Part shown: one piece after another, positions 51,689-59,360 of the stretch
How the letters are laid out: each line of letters begins with the position of its first letter
How positions within the stretch are numbered: the stretch's first letter is position 1
Assembly (NCBI GenBank): GCA_020845575.1
Contig: JADLFL010000052.1
Span: 1-64,000, forward strand
Direction of reading: 5' to 3'
Origin: Acidobacteriota bacterium
GTDB lineage: Bacteria; Acidobacteriota; Vicinamibacteria; Vicinamibacterales; Vicinamibacteraceae
DNA length: 64,000 nt
The notes under the pieces: model-generated
Databases searched by the model: none
What the model was told of the DNA's origin: nothing
What the model saw: the letters and a program-made list of their open reading frames with translations, nothing else
Program-made: the position numbers and the translations under genes

Positions 51689-53007
51689 CGTGGCGTCTCC
51701 GTCGTGTCGGCCGTGGCGTCGGCGGTCGACCCGGTCTCGCCTTCGCCGTCCTCGTCGAGTGCGAACAGGCGGCGCAACGCCGTCGAGCACGCGTCCATCG
51801 TCTCGCGGTCGTCGATCGACTTGAGCTGCTCTGTCGGCGTGAGCAGCAGCTTCTCGATCATCAGCCGCGTGACCTCGTCGACGCGCGCGCGTGCCTCGGG
51901 TCCGAGGCCCGTGAACTTCGGGGCGAGACGTTCGAGCTCCGCCTGGCGCACGCGTTCGAACCGGCTGCGCAGCGCGACGACGGTGGGGATCGCGGCGCGC
52001 GAGCGCAGCCAGCCGTGCCAGACCGTGACCTCGTCGTTCACGAGACGTTCGGCCTTCTCCACCGACTGCCTGCGCCGCGCGAGGTTCTCTTCGACGATGC
52101 CGCGGAGGTCGTCGATGTTGTAGAGGAAGACCTCTTCGATCGCCGCGACGTCTGCGGCCACGTCGCGCGGCACGGCGAGATCCACGATGAAGAGCGGACG
52201 TCCGCGGCGCGCGTCCTGAATGGCCCTGATGTCGGCACTGGTGAGCACGACATCCGCCGCGCCCGTGGCCGCGACGAGGATGTCCACCTCCGCGAGCGTG
52301 TCGAGCCGCGACTCCCACGCCACGCCGCGCCCCGTCACCTCGGCCGCGAGCGCGTCGCCGCGATCGCGACTGCGTGCGGCGATCGTCAGGCTCGCGACCT
52401 GCTCCTGGAAGTGTTGCGCGCAGAGCCGCGCCATCTCGCCCGCGCCGAACACCATCATGTGCAGCTGCGAGAGGTCGCCGAAGATCTTGCGTGCCAGGGT
52501 GCGCGCGGCATGGCTCAGCGAGACGGCGCCCTCCGAGAGCCCTGTATCAGTACGTACACGCTTACCTATTGCGAACGCGCCGTGGAAGAGCCTGTTGATG
52601 ACGGCACCGGTTCCGCGCTCTTCGCTCGCCACCTTGTACGCGTCCTTCACCTGGCCCAGGATCTCCGGCTCGCCCACGACGAGCGAGTCGAGGCCGGCGG
52701 CCACGCGGAAGAGGTGCCGCGCCGCGTCGGCGTCGGTGCGCACGTACAGCGACGCGTCGATCTCGTCGCGCGGCACGCCGCGGTACTCGGCCAGGCAGTC
52801 GATGATGCGCTGACCCATCGCCGACGGGTCGTCGGCCACCGCGTAGACCTCCGTGCGGTTGCACGTGGAGAGCAGGACGGCGTCCTCGCAGCCATCGTTG
52901 GCGAGCCGATCGAGCGCGGCAGGCACCATGGATCGGCTGATCCCGATCCGTTCGCGCACGTCGACGGGCGCCGTGTGGTGACTGAGGCCGACGAGGACGA
53001 GGTGCAT
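51685..53007 (-). CDS. hemA: Glutamyl-tRNA reductase
   Basis: 440 residues from ATG 53007 (MHLVLVGLSHHTAPVDVRE). The catalytic Cys is in LLSTCNRTEVY near residue 49. GEPEILGQVKDAY near 112 and the NADPH domain VFGAGEMARLCAQHF near 180 are typical, followed by a helical dimerisation domain; the acidic Thr-rich tail (about 415-440) is an addition. It reduces Glu-tRNA to glutamate-1-semialdehyde, the first and usually controlled step of the C5 pathway. Start overlaps the HemX/CcsA stop by one base. A tRNA-Glu gene is 7 kb away but reads GAG with CTC. Confidence 0.96.
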   Translation of the reverse strand: MHLVLVGLSHHTAPVDVRERIGISRSMVPAALDRLANDGCEDAVLLSTCNRTEVYAVADDPSAMGQRIIDCLAEYRGVPRDEIDASLYVRTDADAARHLFRVAAGLDSLVVGEPEILGQVKDAYKVASEERGTGAVINRLFHGAFAIGKRVRTDTGLSEGAVSLSHAARTLARKIFGDLSQLHMMVFGAGEMARLCAQHFQEQVASLTIAARSRDRGDALAAEVTGRGVAWESRLDTLAEVDILVAATGAADVVLTSADIRAIQDARRGRPLFIVDLAVPRDVAADVAAIEEVFLYNIDDLRGIVEENLARRRQSVEKAERLVNDEVTVWHGWLRSRAAIPTVVALRSRFERVRQAELERLAPKFTGLGPEARARVDEVTRLMIEKLLLTPTEQLKSIDDRETMDACSTALRRLFALDEDGEGETGSTADATADTTETPR

Positions 53008-53828
53008 CAGGAGAAGTTGTGGCTCCGGGCGAAGAAGTACGCCACGGGCAGGAAATTGAGCAGCACGAGGGCGAAGCCGATGACAGACAGCCACGCCGCG
53101 CGCCGTGGCGTGAGGCCGCCCCAGCGGCGGGTCGCCAGCAAGAAACCGTACAGCAGCCAGGTCGCGAGCGCCATCAGGATCTTCGGGTCGGTCAGGGTCA
53201 TGTGCGGCAGGCGCGGGTCGTCGACCATCTCGGCGCCCGCGGTGCGCAGCCATGCCGCGCCGCCGGCCAGGCCGAGCGTGAGCAGCACCCAGCCGATCGT
53301 GATCGCGCGCATGTTCATGCGGTCGAGCACCTGGAGCGACGGCAGCCGCTGGAAGAACATGCCGGGCGAGCGACGCTTGAGTTCACGGAACAGCAGGACG
53401 TACGTGATGCCGATGACGCACGCGAGCGCGAAGCCCGCGTAGGCGAACAGCGCCGCGCCGACGTGGAGGGCGACAAACGGGCCGTCGAAGAACGCCGGCA
53501 CCGTGGTGGGCATCTCGCCGTGCGCGACGAGCCCCTGGAGCGCCACCATCAGCGGCGTGACGAAGATGCCGATGCCCCGTTCGTCGGTCGAGACCTCGAT
53601 CGACAGGTACGATACGGCCAGCATCCAGACGAACGTGGACACCGCGCCGGTGCGGCCCGTCATCGGCGGCATGCCGAGCTCCATGGTGTACATCCCGAGC
53701 ACGAACGTGTGCACGAGCACCGCCAGCATCAGACACCCGGTGGCCACGCGTCCTGCCAGTCCGCGTCGCGTGACGAAATGCCACACGTATGCCGAGAAGG
53801 CGGCAAAGTAGAGCAGCGCGAGTGTCAT
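53007..53828 (-). CDS. Cytochrome c assembly protein, HemX/CcsA family
   Basis: 273 residues with eight predicted membrane helices. The tryptophan-rich region typical of heme handling proteins is reduced; FDGPFVALHVGAALFAYAGF near residue 112 with a conserved His, and the C-terminal ATWLLYGFLLATRRWGG are typical of the HemX/YpjD branch of CcsA/ResC proteins. HemX is linked with control of HemA levels in Bacillus, and CcsA-like proteins export heme for cytochrome c. Its stop overlaps hemA, which favours the HemX reading. It begins 12 bases after the VWA gene stop. Confidence 0.87.
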   Translation of the reverse strand: MTLALLYFAAFSAYVWHFVTRRGLAGRVATGCLMLAVLVHTFVLGMYTMELGMPPMTGRTGAVSTFVWMLAVSYLSIEVSTDERGIGIFVTPLMVALQGLVAHGEMPTTVPAFFDGPFVALHVGAALFAYAGFALACVIGITYVLLFRELKRRSPGMFFQRLPSLQVLDRMNMRAITIGWVLLTLGLAGGAAWLRTAGAEMVDDPRLPHMTLTDPKILMALATWLLYGFLLATRRWGGLTPRRAAWLSVIGFALVLLNFLPVAYFFARSHNFS

Positions 53829-53840
53829 CGCTGGCGGCGG

Positions 53841-54830
53841 CTACTCGGTGGGGCCGTAGTAGCCCTGCTTGGTGCGGGCCAGGGTGTTGGGTCGTTCCAC
53901 GCGCACGACGATGCGGCGCCAGCGCCCGTCACGGCGCTGATTGCGCGATGCGTAGCCCACCGTGTACTGCGCCGCCAGTTCGTCGGCGACGGATCCGTAG
54001 ATGGCCGGGAGTTCGTTGGCGCTCGTCGGAAAGAACGACTTGGCGCCGGTTTCCTGCGAGAACTGCTTCAGCACGAAATCGGCTTCCGAGAACCCGCCCA
54101 GCGGCCGACTCTTCGCATTGCCGTCCTTCAGGCCGATCGTGTAGACGGCCACTTCGGAGCGCTTCGCGAGTTCCAGCACCTCCTCGAACGGCACGAGGCT
54201 CGACGTGTCTTCGCCGTCGGAGAGCACGACGATCGCCTGGCGCCGCACGTCCTGCTGCACGCTGGCGCGCATCCGCTTGAACTCGTTCAGCGCGATGTAG
54301 ACGGCGTTGTACAGCGAGGTGGACCCGCCCGCGGTCGTGCGCCGGACGGCGGTCACCAGCCTGTCGCGTTCCGACGTGAACGTCTGCAGGATCTCGGCGC
54401 GGCTGTCGAAGTCGACGATGGTCATGATGTCGTCGCCGCGCATGCGCTCGATGAACCCGACGGCGGCCTGCTGCGCGATGGGCAGCTTGTCCACCATGCT
54501 GGCGCTCGTGTCCACGAGCAGGCCCAACGCGGTCGGCAACTGCGTCCCGGAGAAGAACATGACCTCCTGCTTGACGCCGTCCTCGAACACCGAGAACGCC
54601 TCACGCGGCAGGCCCGTGACGAACCGGCCGTCCTTCTCCGTGACGGTGACGTTGAGCGACACGACTTCGACGCCCGATCGGAACGTCGGCTGATCGGCCG
54701 GCTGAGACCCGGGGGGCAGCAGGATCTCCGTCTCCGGCGGCTGCGCCGGCGGCACCCGCTCCTGCGTGTCCACGCGTACCGTCAGCACGACGAGCGCCGC
54801 CACGCCGGCGGCCAGGAACTGACGCGTCAT
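53841..54830 (-). CDS. Secreted VWA-domain protein 1
   Basis: 329 residues from ATG 54830 with a signal sequence (MTRQFLAAGVAALVVLTVRV). An N-terminal segment (SGVEVVSLNVTVTEKDGRFV, LPREAFSVFEDGVKQEV) is the acidobacterial VWFA-related module; the VWA domain follows with the MIDAS motif D-x-S-x-S in LLVDTSASM near residue 110, the Thr in TTAGGSTSLYNAV and the Asp in VVLSDGEDTSS near 205. Metal-dependent adhesion or complex assembly outside the cytoplasm is the general role. Overlaps VWA protein 2 by four bases. Confidence 0.88.
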   Translation of the reverse strand: MTRQFLAAGVAALVVLTVRVDTQERVPPAQPPETEILLPPGSQPADQPTFRSGVEVVSLNVTVTEKDGRFVTGLPREAFSVFEDGVKQEVMFFSGTQLPTALGLLVDTSASMVDKLPIAQQAAVGFIERMRGDDIMTIVDFDSRAEILQTFTSERDRLVTAVRRTTAGGSTSLYNAVYIALNEFKRMRASVQQDVRRQAIVVLSDGEDTSSLVPFEEVLELAKRSEVAVYTIGLKDGNAKSRPLGGFSEADFVLKQFSQETGAKSFFPTSANELPAIYGSVADELAAQYTVGYASRNQRRDGRWRRIVVRVERPNTLARTKQGYYGPTE

Positions 54831-55723
54831 CGCGGCGCCCGGTTGTCCGGCAGCGTGTTTCCACGCACCTTCAGGGTGGGGCGCGCCGAGGACACTTCGA
54901 CCTTGCGAGGAGGAATCAGCCGGTCGGGGCGGCCGTACACGACGAGGAACTGCGTGGTCGCCGCGCGTCCGACCTTCTGCAGCGCATCGGACATGCTCAG
55001 GTTGGTGATGAGCAGTTCGCGCAGTCCGCCGGTCTCCGTCGTGCCGCGATCGATCACGATGTTGCGATCGCGGACGCTCTGGCTCTGCGTGTCGGCGCGT
55101 GTGGTGTCCTGGAGTTCCAGCACGTGCAGGACGGCTCCCGCTTTGGCGAGCGTGTCGAGGGCGAGGTCGTACGGGCGGTCGCTGAACTCGCTGCCCATGC
55201 TCGTGACGACGATGAGCGCGGCACGCGCGGGGTGGCGTTTTTCGATCGCACGCGACGCCTCGATGATTCCCTCGACCGTCGTCGCGCCCGACGACGGCTG
55301 GATGAAGAGCCGTTTCACGCCGCGCAGCAGTTGCGCCTGGCTCGTCGTGGAGGGGACCTGCACGGTCGGCCTGTCTGCGACGGTCATGAGCGTGATCGGG
55401 TTCGGCCCGGCGAATGCCGTGACGAACTTCTCGAGGCCGATGCGCATGTCCTGGAGGGCGCGCGTCGACGCCACGCTGTTGTCCACGAGCAGCGTGATGT
55501 CCACGGGTTCGGTGGCGCGCGTGACACTCACCACCTCGCGGGCCATGCCGTCTTCGCGCACGATCACGTCGTTGGCCGAGAGGGTCTCGACCGGCGTGTC
55601 GTTCTCGCCGACGGCGGTGACGAGGAGCGTGCGTTGACGGGGGTTGGCCTGCCCATGGGCGTCTGCGACGCCCGTGGCGGAACCGAGCAGACCAGCAACG
55701 ACGAGGGTGAAGAGATGGCGCAT
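54827..55723 (-). CDS. Secreted VWA-domain protein 2
   Basis: 298 residues. Signal peptide MRHLFTLVVAGLLGSATGVA. The same overall plan as its downstream neighbour but diverged: LSANDVIVREDGMAREVVSV, then LLVDNSVASTRAL with the MIDAS as D-N-S-V-A-S, and IVVTSMGSEFSD where the later MIDAS Asp of the partner (SDGED) is missing. Metal binding may therefore be weakened. GGAG lies 8 bases before the ATG and TATACT further upstream at 55760-55765, so this gene heads the eight-gene run into heme synthesis. Confidence 0.86.
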   Translation of the reverse strand: MRHLFTLVVAGLLGSATGVADAHGQANPRQRTLLVTAVGENDTPVETLSANDVIVREDGMAREVVSVTRATEPVDITLLVDNSVASTRALQDMRIGLEKFVTAFAGPNPITLMTVADRPTVQVPSTTSQAQLLRGVKRLFIQPSSGATTVEGIIEASRAIEKRHPARAALIVVTSMGSEFSDRPYDLALDTLAKAGAVLHVLELQDTTRADTQSQSVRDRNIVIDRGTTETGGLRELLITNLSMSDALQKVGRAATTQFLVVYGRPDRLIPPRKVEVSSARPTLKVRGNTLPDNRAPR

Positions 55724-55759
55724 CGGGGTGTCTCCGTCGCGGCAGGGGCCCGCCCATGG

Positions 55760-55767
55760 AGTATAGT
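55760..55767. promoter_or_regulatory. Overlapping divergent -10 sequences
   Basis: AGTATAGT reads TATAGT on the plus strand (55762-55767, 10 bases before the atpZ TTG) and TATACT on the minus strand (55760-55765, 36 bases before the VWA-2 ATG). Polymerase could bind only one direction at a time. Confidence 0.45.
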
Positions 55768-55777
55768 CGAGGGTCCG

Positions 55778-56011
55778 TTGACCCCTTCACCCCGCCCTCC
55801 GGACTACTGGCGGACCGTTGGCGAACTCGGTTCGCTCGGGCTGTCGTTCGTGCTGGCGATCGTCATCGGCACGTGGGCGGGCCTCTGGATCGATCGCACG
55901 TTCACCACGAGCCCATGGGGCATGTTCGCCGGATTCTGCCTGGGCTTTGCCGCCGCCGTGCTCAACGTGGTGCGGATCACGCGCCGGGCGCTCGGCAATG
56001 GCAAGTCCTGA
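55778..56011 (+). CDS. atpZ: AtpZ/AtpI-like small membrane protein
   Basis: 77 residues from TTG 55778, the only start in this frame that suits the promoter position and gives a normal AtpZ: two membrane helices (about 18-36 GLSFVLAIVIGTWAGLWID and 45-66 GMFAGFCLGFAAAVLNVVRI) joined by a short loop with a conserved Asp (WIDRTF). AtpZ proteins are encoded with AtpI at the head of F-ATP synthase clusters and assist assembly or Mg/Ca uptake. The end overlaps atpI by 14 bases. Confidence 0.8.
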   Translation: MTPSPRPPDYWRTVGELGSLGLSFVLAIVIGTWAGLWIDRTFTTSPWGMFAGFCLGFAAAVLNVVRITRRALGNGKS

Positions 56012-56399
56012 CCCCGCCAATCCCATCGGATCGCGCGCCGTGGCGCGGCGACTCGGCAGGGACACGCTCATCGTCCTGGCGCTGAGCGCGCTGGCCGCGT
56101 GGTTGCTGAGCGGCGTCCGGATGGCGGGCGGCGTGGTCGGTGGAGGCGTGCTCTCGGCCCTCAGCGGCGTCGTCCTCTACAGGGCTGTCGTCGCGCTGGG
56201 ACCGCCAGCGGCGGATGAGGCGTACAGGCGTCCGTCATCTGCCAGGGTGGCGGTGGGACTGGTTCTGCGCCACGCGTTGCTGCTCGGAGCGGGCTACGTT
56301 ATCATTGGCCGTTTGCACCTGCACCCGCTGGGGGTGCTGGTGGGCGTCTCCGCCGTGGTCGTTGCCGCAATGATGGAGACCGCCAGGTCCTGGCGCTAG
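55998..56399 (+). CDS. atpI: ATP synthase assembly protein AtpI-like
   Basis: 133 residues from ATG 55998. Four hydrophobic helices (about 20-40, 43-65, 88-105, 108-127) and the position between atpZ and atpB identify it as the poorly conserved AtpI, which helps c-ring assembly. There is little sequence motif to rely on; the call leans on context. The start lies inside atpZ, so translation is coupled. It is followed after 14 bases by atpB. Confidence 0.75.
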   Translation: MASPDPANPIGSRAVARRLGRDTLIVLALSALAAWLLSGVRMAGGVVGGGVLSALSGVVLYRAVVALGPPAADEAYRRPSSARVAVGLVLRHALLLGAGYVIIGRLHLHPLGVLVGVSAVVVAAMMETARSWR

Positions 56400-56413
56400 C
56401 CGGCCGAAGTCTC

Positions 56414-57223
56414 ATGGAACATCACACACTCTGGATCGTCGAGGCCGTCAACCGCCTGCTCGGGCCGTTCGTGGCGTCGCTCCTCGGCAAGACCTACACA
56501 CCCGGCCTGCAGGTGATTCCGGATCATCTCGTCATGTGCGCGTTGATCGTGCTGGCCGTCACGGTGTTCTGCCTGGCCGTGCGGTCCACGTTCAGCGTGG
56601 ACAATCCCGGCCGGCTCCAGATCGTGCTCGAAGACATCGTCGGCTTCCTCGACGGCCTCCTGAAGGAGCACATCGGACCGCAGGGCTCGAAGTTCCTCCC
56701 GCTCGTCGGCTCCATCTTCGTGTTCATCTTCCTGGCCAACGCGATCGGCAAGGTGCCCGGCCTGATGTCGCCGACGGCCAACATCAGCACCACGCTCGGC
56801 TGCGCGCTCACGGTGTGGGTCTACTACCACCTGCAGGGTATCAAGGCGCAGGGCATCGTCGCGTACATCAAGCACTTCATCATTCCGCCGGGCGTGCCGC
56901 TGTTCGTGGCGCCGATCATGGCGCCCATCGAGCTGATCAGCCACGTGTCGCGCGTGATGTCGCTCTCGCTGCGTCTGTTCGGCAACGTGTACGGCGAAGA
57001 GCTCGTCGTGTTGATCATGGCCAGCATCATCCCGTTCCTCGTGCCGCTGCCGATGATGTTCCTCGGCGTGGTCACCGGGTCGCTGCAGGCCTACATCTTC
57101 ACGCTGCTGACGATCATCTATCTGGCTGGCGCGGTCCACGTCGAGCACGGGCATGACGATGCCCATCACGACGATGGGCATGCGCACGGCGACTCGCCTG
57201 CGCACGCGCACGCCGCGGCGTAG
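56414..57223 (+). CDS. atpB: F-type ATP synthase subunit a
   Basis: 269 residues. Forms the proton or sodium half-channels beside the c-ring. The essential Arg lies in MSLSLRLFGNVYGEELV near residue 187, with VPLPMMFLGVVTGSLQAYIF as the last conserved helix. The N-terminus (WIVEAVNRLLGPF) and the membrane helices are normal. The C-terminal tail is unusual: a His/Asp-rich run (HGHDDAHHDDGHAHGDSPAH) that could bind metal. 149 bases separate it from atpE, including an inverted repeat CAGAC...GTCTG that may tune the high atpE level needed. Confidence 0.94.
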   Translation: MEHHTLWIVEAVNRLLGPFVASLLGKTYTPGLQVIPDHLVMCALIVLAVTVFCLAVRSTFSVDNPGRLQIVLEDIVGFLDGLLKEHIGPQGSKFLPLVGSIFVFIFLANAIGKVPGLMSPTANISTTLGCALTVWVYYHLQGIKAQGIVAYIKHFIIPPGVPLFVAPIMAPIELISHVSRVMSLSLRLFGNVYGEELVVLIMASIIPFLVPLPMMFLGVVTGSLQAYIFTLLTIIYLAGAVHVEHGHDDAHHDDGHAHGDSPAHAHAAA

Positions 57224-57372
57224 GCATCGGGTCGGCAGACTTCGGCAACCGTCGGGCCCCGGTCTGCATCGTCGACCCCAGGCGCGCCACAGGCGACGCC
57301 CGCGACCACATGGTCGTGTATCCGTGTAATGCCGACGAAGACGTGATTGAAGGGCCTCGAGGAGGCATGCAC

Positions 57373-57720
57373 ATGATGAAGAAGTTTTCCGTGATTCTCG
57401 CGATGGTGATGGCCGCCGGTTTCGTTTCGCCGGCGTACGCGCAGGAAGTGGCCGGCGGTGGTGTGGCGGCCGGCGTCACGCAGTGGGCCGTGGTGACGGC
57501 CGGATTCGCGCTCGCCATCGCGGCGGCGTTCGGCGCACTGGCGCAGGGCAAGGCCGTGAGCGCGGCCGCCGAAGGCATCGCGCGCAACCCGGGCGCGGCA
57601 GACCAGATCCGCGGCGCGCTGCTGCTCGGCCTCGTGCTGATCGAGTCGCTGGTGATCTACGTGCTGCTCGTCTCGCTGATCATCTTCTTCGTTCGTAACG
57701 GCGCACTCGGCCTGGCGTAA
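57373..57720 (+). CDS. atpE: F-type ATP synthase subunit c, with leader peptide and sodium-type site
   Basis: 115 residues from ATG 57373 (GGAGG 7 bases upstream); ATG 57367 is possible. About 22 residues (KKFSVILAMVMAAGFVSPAYA) form a signal-peptide-like leader ahead of the normal two-helix c subunit (about 80 residues). Helix 1 has ALAQGK and helix 2 has LIESLVIY. The Gln-to-Glu distance is 33, as between Gln32 and Glu65 of the sodium-translocating Ilyobacter c-ring, and Ser66 and Tyr70 match too; Thr67 is Leu. The carboxylate is Glu. GIARNPGA is the polar loop. Confidence 0.94.
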   Translation: MMKKFSVILAMVMAAGFVSPAYAQEVAGGGVAAGVTQWAVVTAGFALAIAAAFGALAQGKAVSAAAEGIARNPGAADQIRGALLLGLVLIESLVIYVLLVSLIIFFVRNGALGLA

Positions 57721-57789
57721 CGAGTCGATGTCTCACCGGCGGTGCGGCTCCGTGCCGCCCGCCGGCCCACCCGCCCCGCGGACCCACCG

Positions 57790-58680
57790 ATGTCTCGCGT
57801 CGACGTCTACCTCCTGTTGACAGCGATCATCTGGGGGAGCAACTACAGCGTCATCAAGTTCGTGGTCCAGGATGTGCCCGGCCGGGCCTTCAATGGACTG
57901 CGGCTCGCCATTGCCTCGGCGGTCTTCCTGTCGGTCATCGCCGCGCGCCGCATGGATCACGTGCGGAGGCTCTCGCGTCGCGACTGGGCCGTCGTGGTCC
58001 TGCTCGGCATCGTCGGGCAGTTCATGTACCAGATTCTGTTCATCGACGGGCTCGAGCGCACGAGCGCGATGAACGCGTCGATCATCATCGCCTGTACACC
58101 GATCGCCGTGAGCGTGGTGTCTGCCGCGTTGGGGCACGAGCGACTGCCGCTCGCGCACTGGCTGGGCACGGCCCTGTCGTTCGTGGGCGTCACGCTCATC
58201 GTCGGCGGAGGTGCGGTGAGCGGTGTGTCGTCGCCGGTGGGCGACATCATGATGATCGCGTGCGTGCTGTGCTGGACGGTCTACACCGTTGCCGCGCGCC
58301 CGTTGCTCGTGTCGTATTCACCCATCGTGATCACCGGCCTGTCGATGGCGATCGGCACGGTGCTGTTCATGCCGTTCGCCGTGGGAGACTTCGCGCGGAC
58401 GGCATGGCGCGACGTGCGCGTCGTCGCGTGGGTGTGCCTGGTGTTCTCGTCGCTGCTCGCGCTCAACTTCTCGTACACGTCGTGGTATCTCGGCGTGCGG
58501 CAACTCGGGTCGTCGCGTACCTCGCTGTATTCGAACGTGGTTCCCGTGGCTGCGCTCGTCGTGGCGATGGTCTGGCTCGGCGAACGCCTCGCCGGCGTGC
58601 GCCTCCTCGGCGCCGCTCTCGTCGCCGTCGGCGTGCTCGTCACGCGGTGGACGGGTTCCCGCTCCACGCCGTTCCGTTGA
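57790..58680 (+). CDS. EamA-family (DMT) transporter
   Basis: 296 residues from ATG 57790 (MSRVDVYLLLTAIIWGSNYS). Ten membrane helices arranged as two EamA repeats of about 140 residues: repeat 1 starts at AIIWGSNYSVIKF, repeat 2 at MMIACVLCWTVYTVAARPLL; each ends in a conserved hydrophobic pattern (LSFVGVTLIVGGG; LVAVGVLVTRW). Exporters of amino acids, nucleobases or other metabolites belong here; the substrate cannot be told. It follows atpE by 69 bases on the same strand but belongs to no ATP synthase set. Confidence 0.92.
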   Translation: MSRVDVYLLLTAIIWGSNYSVIKFVVQDVPGRAFNGLRLAIASAVFLSVIAARRMDHVRRLSRRDWAVVVLLGIVGQFMYQILFIDGLERTSAMNASIIIACTPIAVSVVSAALGHERLPLAHWLGTALSFVGVTLIVGGGAVSGVSSPVGDIMMIACVLCWTVYTVAARPLLVSYSPIVITGLSMAIGTVLFMPFAVGDFARTAWRDVRVVAWVCLVFSSLLALNFSYTSWYLGVRQLGSSRTSLYSNVVPVAALVVAMVWLGERLAGVRLLGAALVAVGVLVTRWTGSRSTPFR

Positions 58681-58683
58681 GCC

Positions 58684-58713
58684 CCGGTTGCCTGTTGCCG
58701 GTTGCCCGTTGCC
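58684..58713. repeat. Heptamer repeat, CCGGTTG type (4 units)
   Basis: CCGGTTG, CCTGTTG, CCGGTTG, CCCGTTG, CC fill the gap between the convergent transporter and YfiR stops almost completely. Confidence 0.75.
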
Positions 58714-58716
58714 GTC

Positions 58717-59262
58717 TCAATTCACGATCTGCGCGTGCCTGAGCAGGCGGGCGCTGATGCTGACGCCGGCGCGGGCGGCTTCGGCGGGGTTGACGGTGAA
58801 GCGGAAGCGCGGGCCGTCGGCCACGAGGTTCAGCACGAGGCCTGACTGATCGGCGCAGTTGCCGTCCCCTACCGTCACCACTCCCTGATCCGCAAGCTTG
58901 CGTGCGATGGCCGCGGTGCCCGCGCCGAGCACCACGACGGACGCGTCCACGTGGGCCAGGGCGGTGGCCGAGGGCACATCCACCACGGTGATGGTCCGGA
59001 CGCCGGGCTGCTGAGCGTACGCCGCGCGCAACGCCGCACCCAGCGGCGTATTGGCCACGACGGCAATCGTGATCCTGGTCCCTGCCGTGAGAGCGGGCCA
59101 CTCCACGAACCGCAGCATGCCCACGATTGTCGTAACGCGTGCCGTGTCGGGTACCTCAGCGGCAGCAACGGCCGGATTCCCGGCCACGGCGCCCAGGCAC
59201 AGGGCGACCGCCAGCAGGGTGGAAGTGATCCGGGCCGGCGCGCGAGGGTCCTGCGTCGTCAT
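58717..59262 (-). CDS. YfiR-family (DUF4154) periplasmic protein
   Basis: 181 residues. Signal peptide with cleavage near AVAAAEV (about 36). YfiR features: [13 protein letters not shown] (the F-x-x-W-P start), [32 protein letters not shown] and the C-terminal [20 protein letters not shown] followed by LRHAQIV. YfiR-like proteins bind and restrain a membrane signalling partner in the periplasm. The divergent hybrid kinase, whose N-terminus has a periplasmic sensor, is the obvious partner, as in many Gram-negative YfiR-kinase pairs. Cys residues (one in ALCLG, one in GNCAD) do not suggest the YfiR disulfide pattern. Confidence 0.87.
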   Translation of the reverse strand: MTTQDPRAPARITSTLLAVALCLGAVAGNPAVAAAEVPDTARVTTIVGMLRFVEWPALTAGTRITIAVVANTPLGAALRAAYAQQPGVRTITVVDVPSATALAHVDASVVVLGAGTAAIARKLADQGVVTVGDGNCADQSGLVLNLVADGPRFRFTVNPAEAARAGVSISARLLRHAQIVN

Positions 59263-59360
59263 GTTCGGGGAATCGGCGGTGGTCGCGTGGACTTGAATGG
59301 CGGGTTCAATTGCCGCGCCAGCGTGCCGATTCAGGGAAAAGGGGCGCTCCCGCCTGTTCG

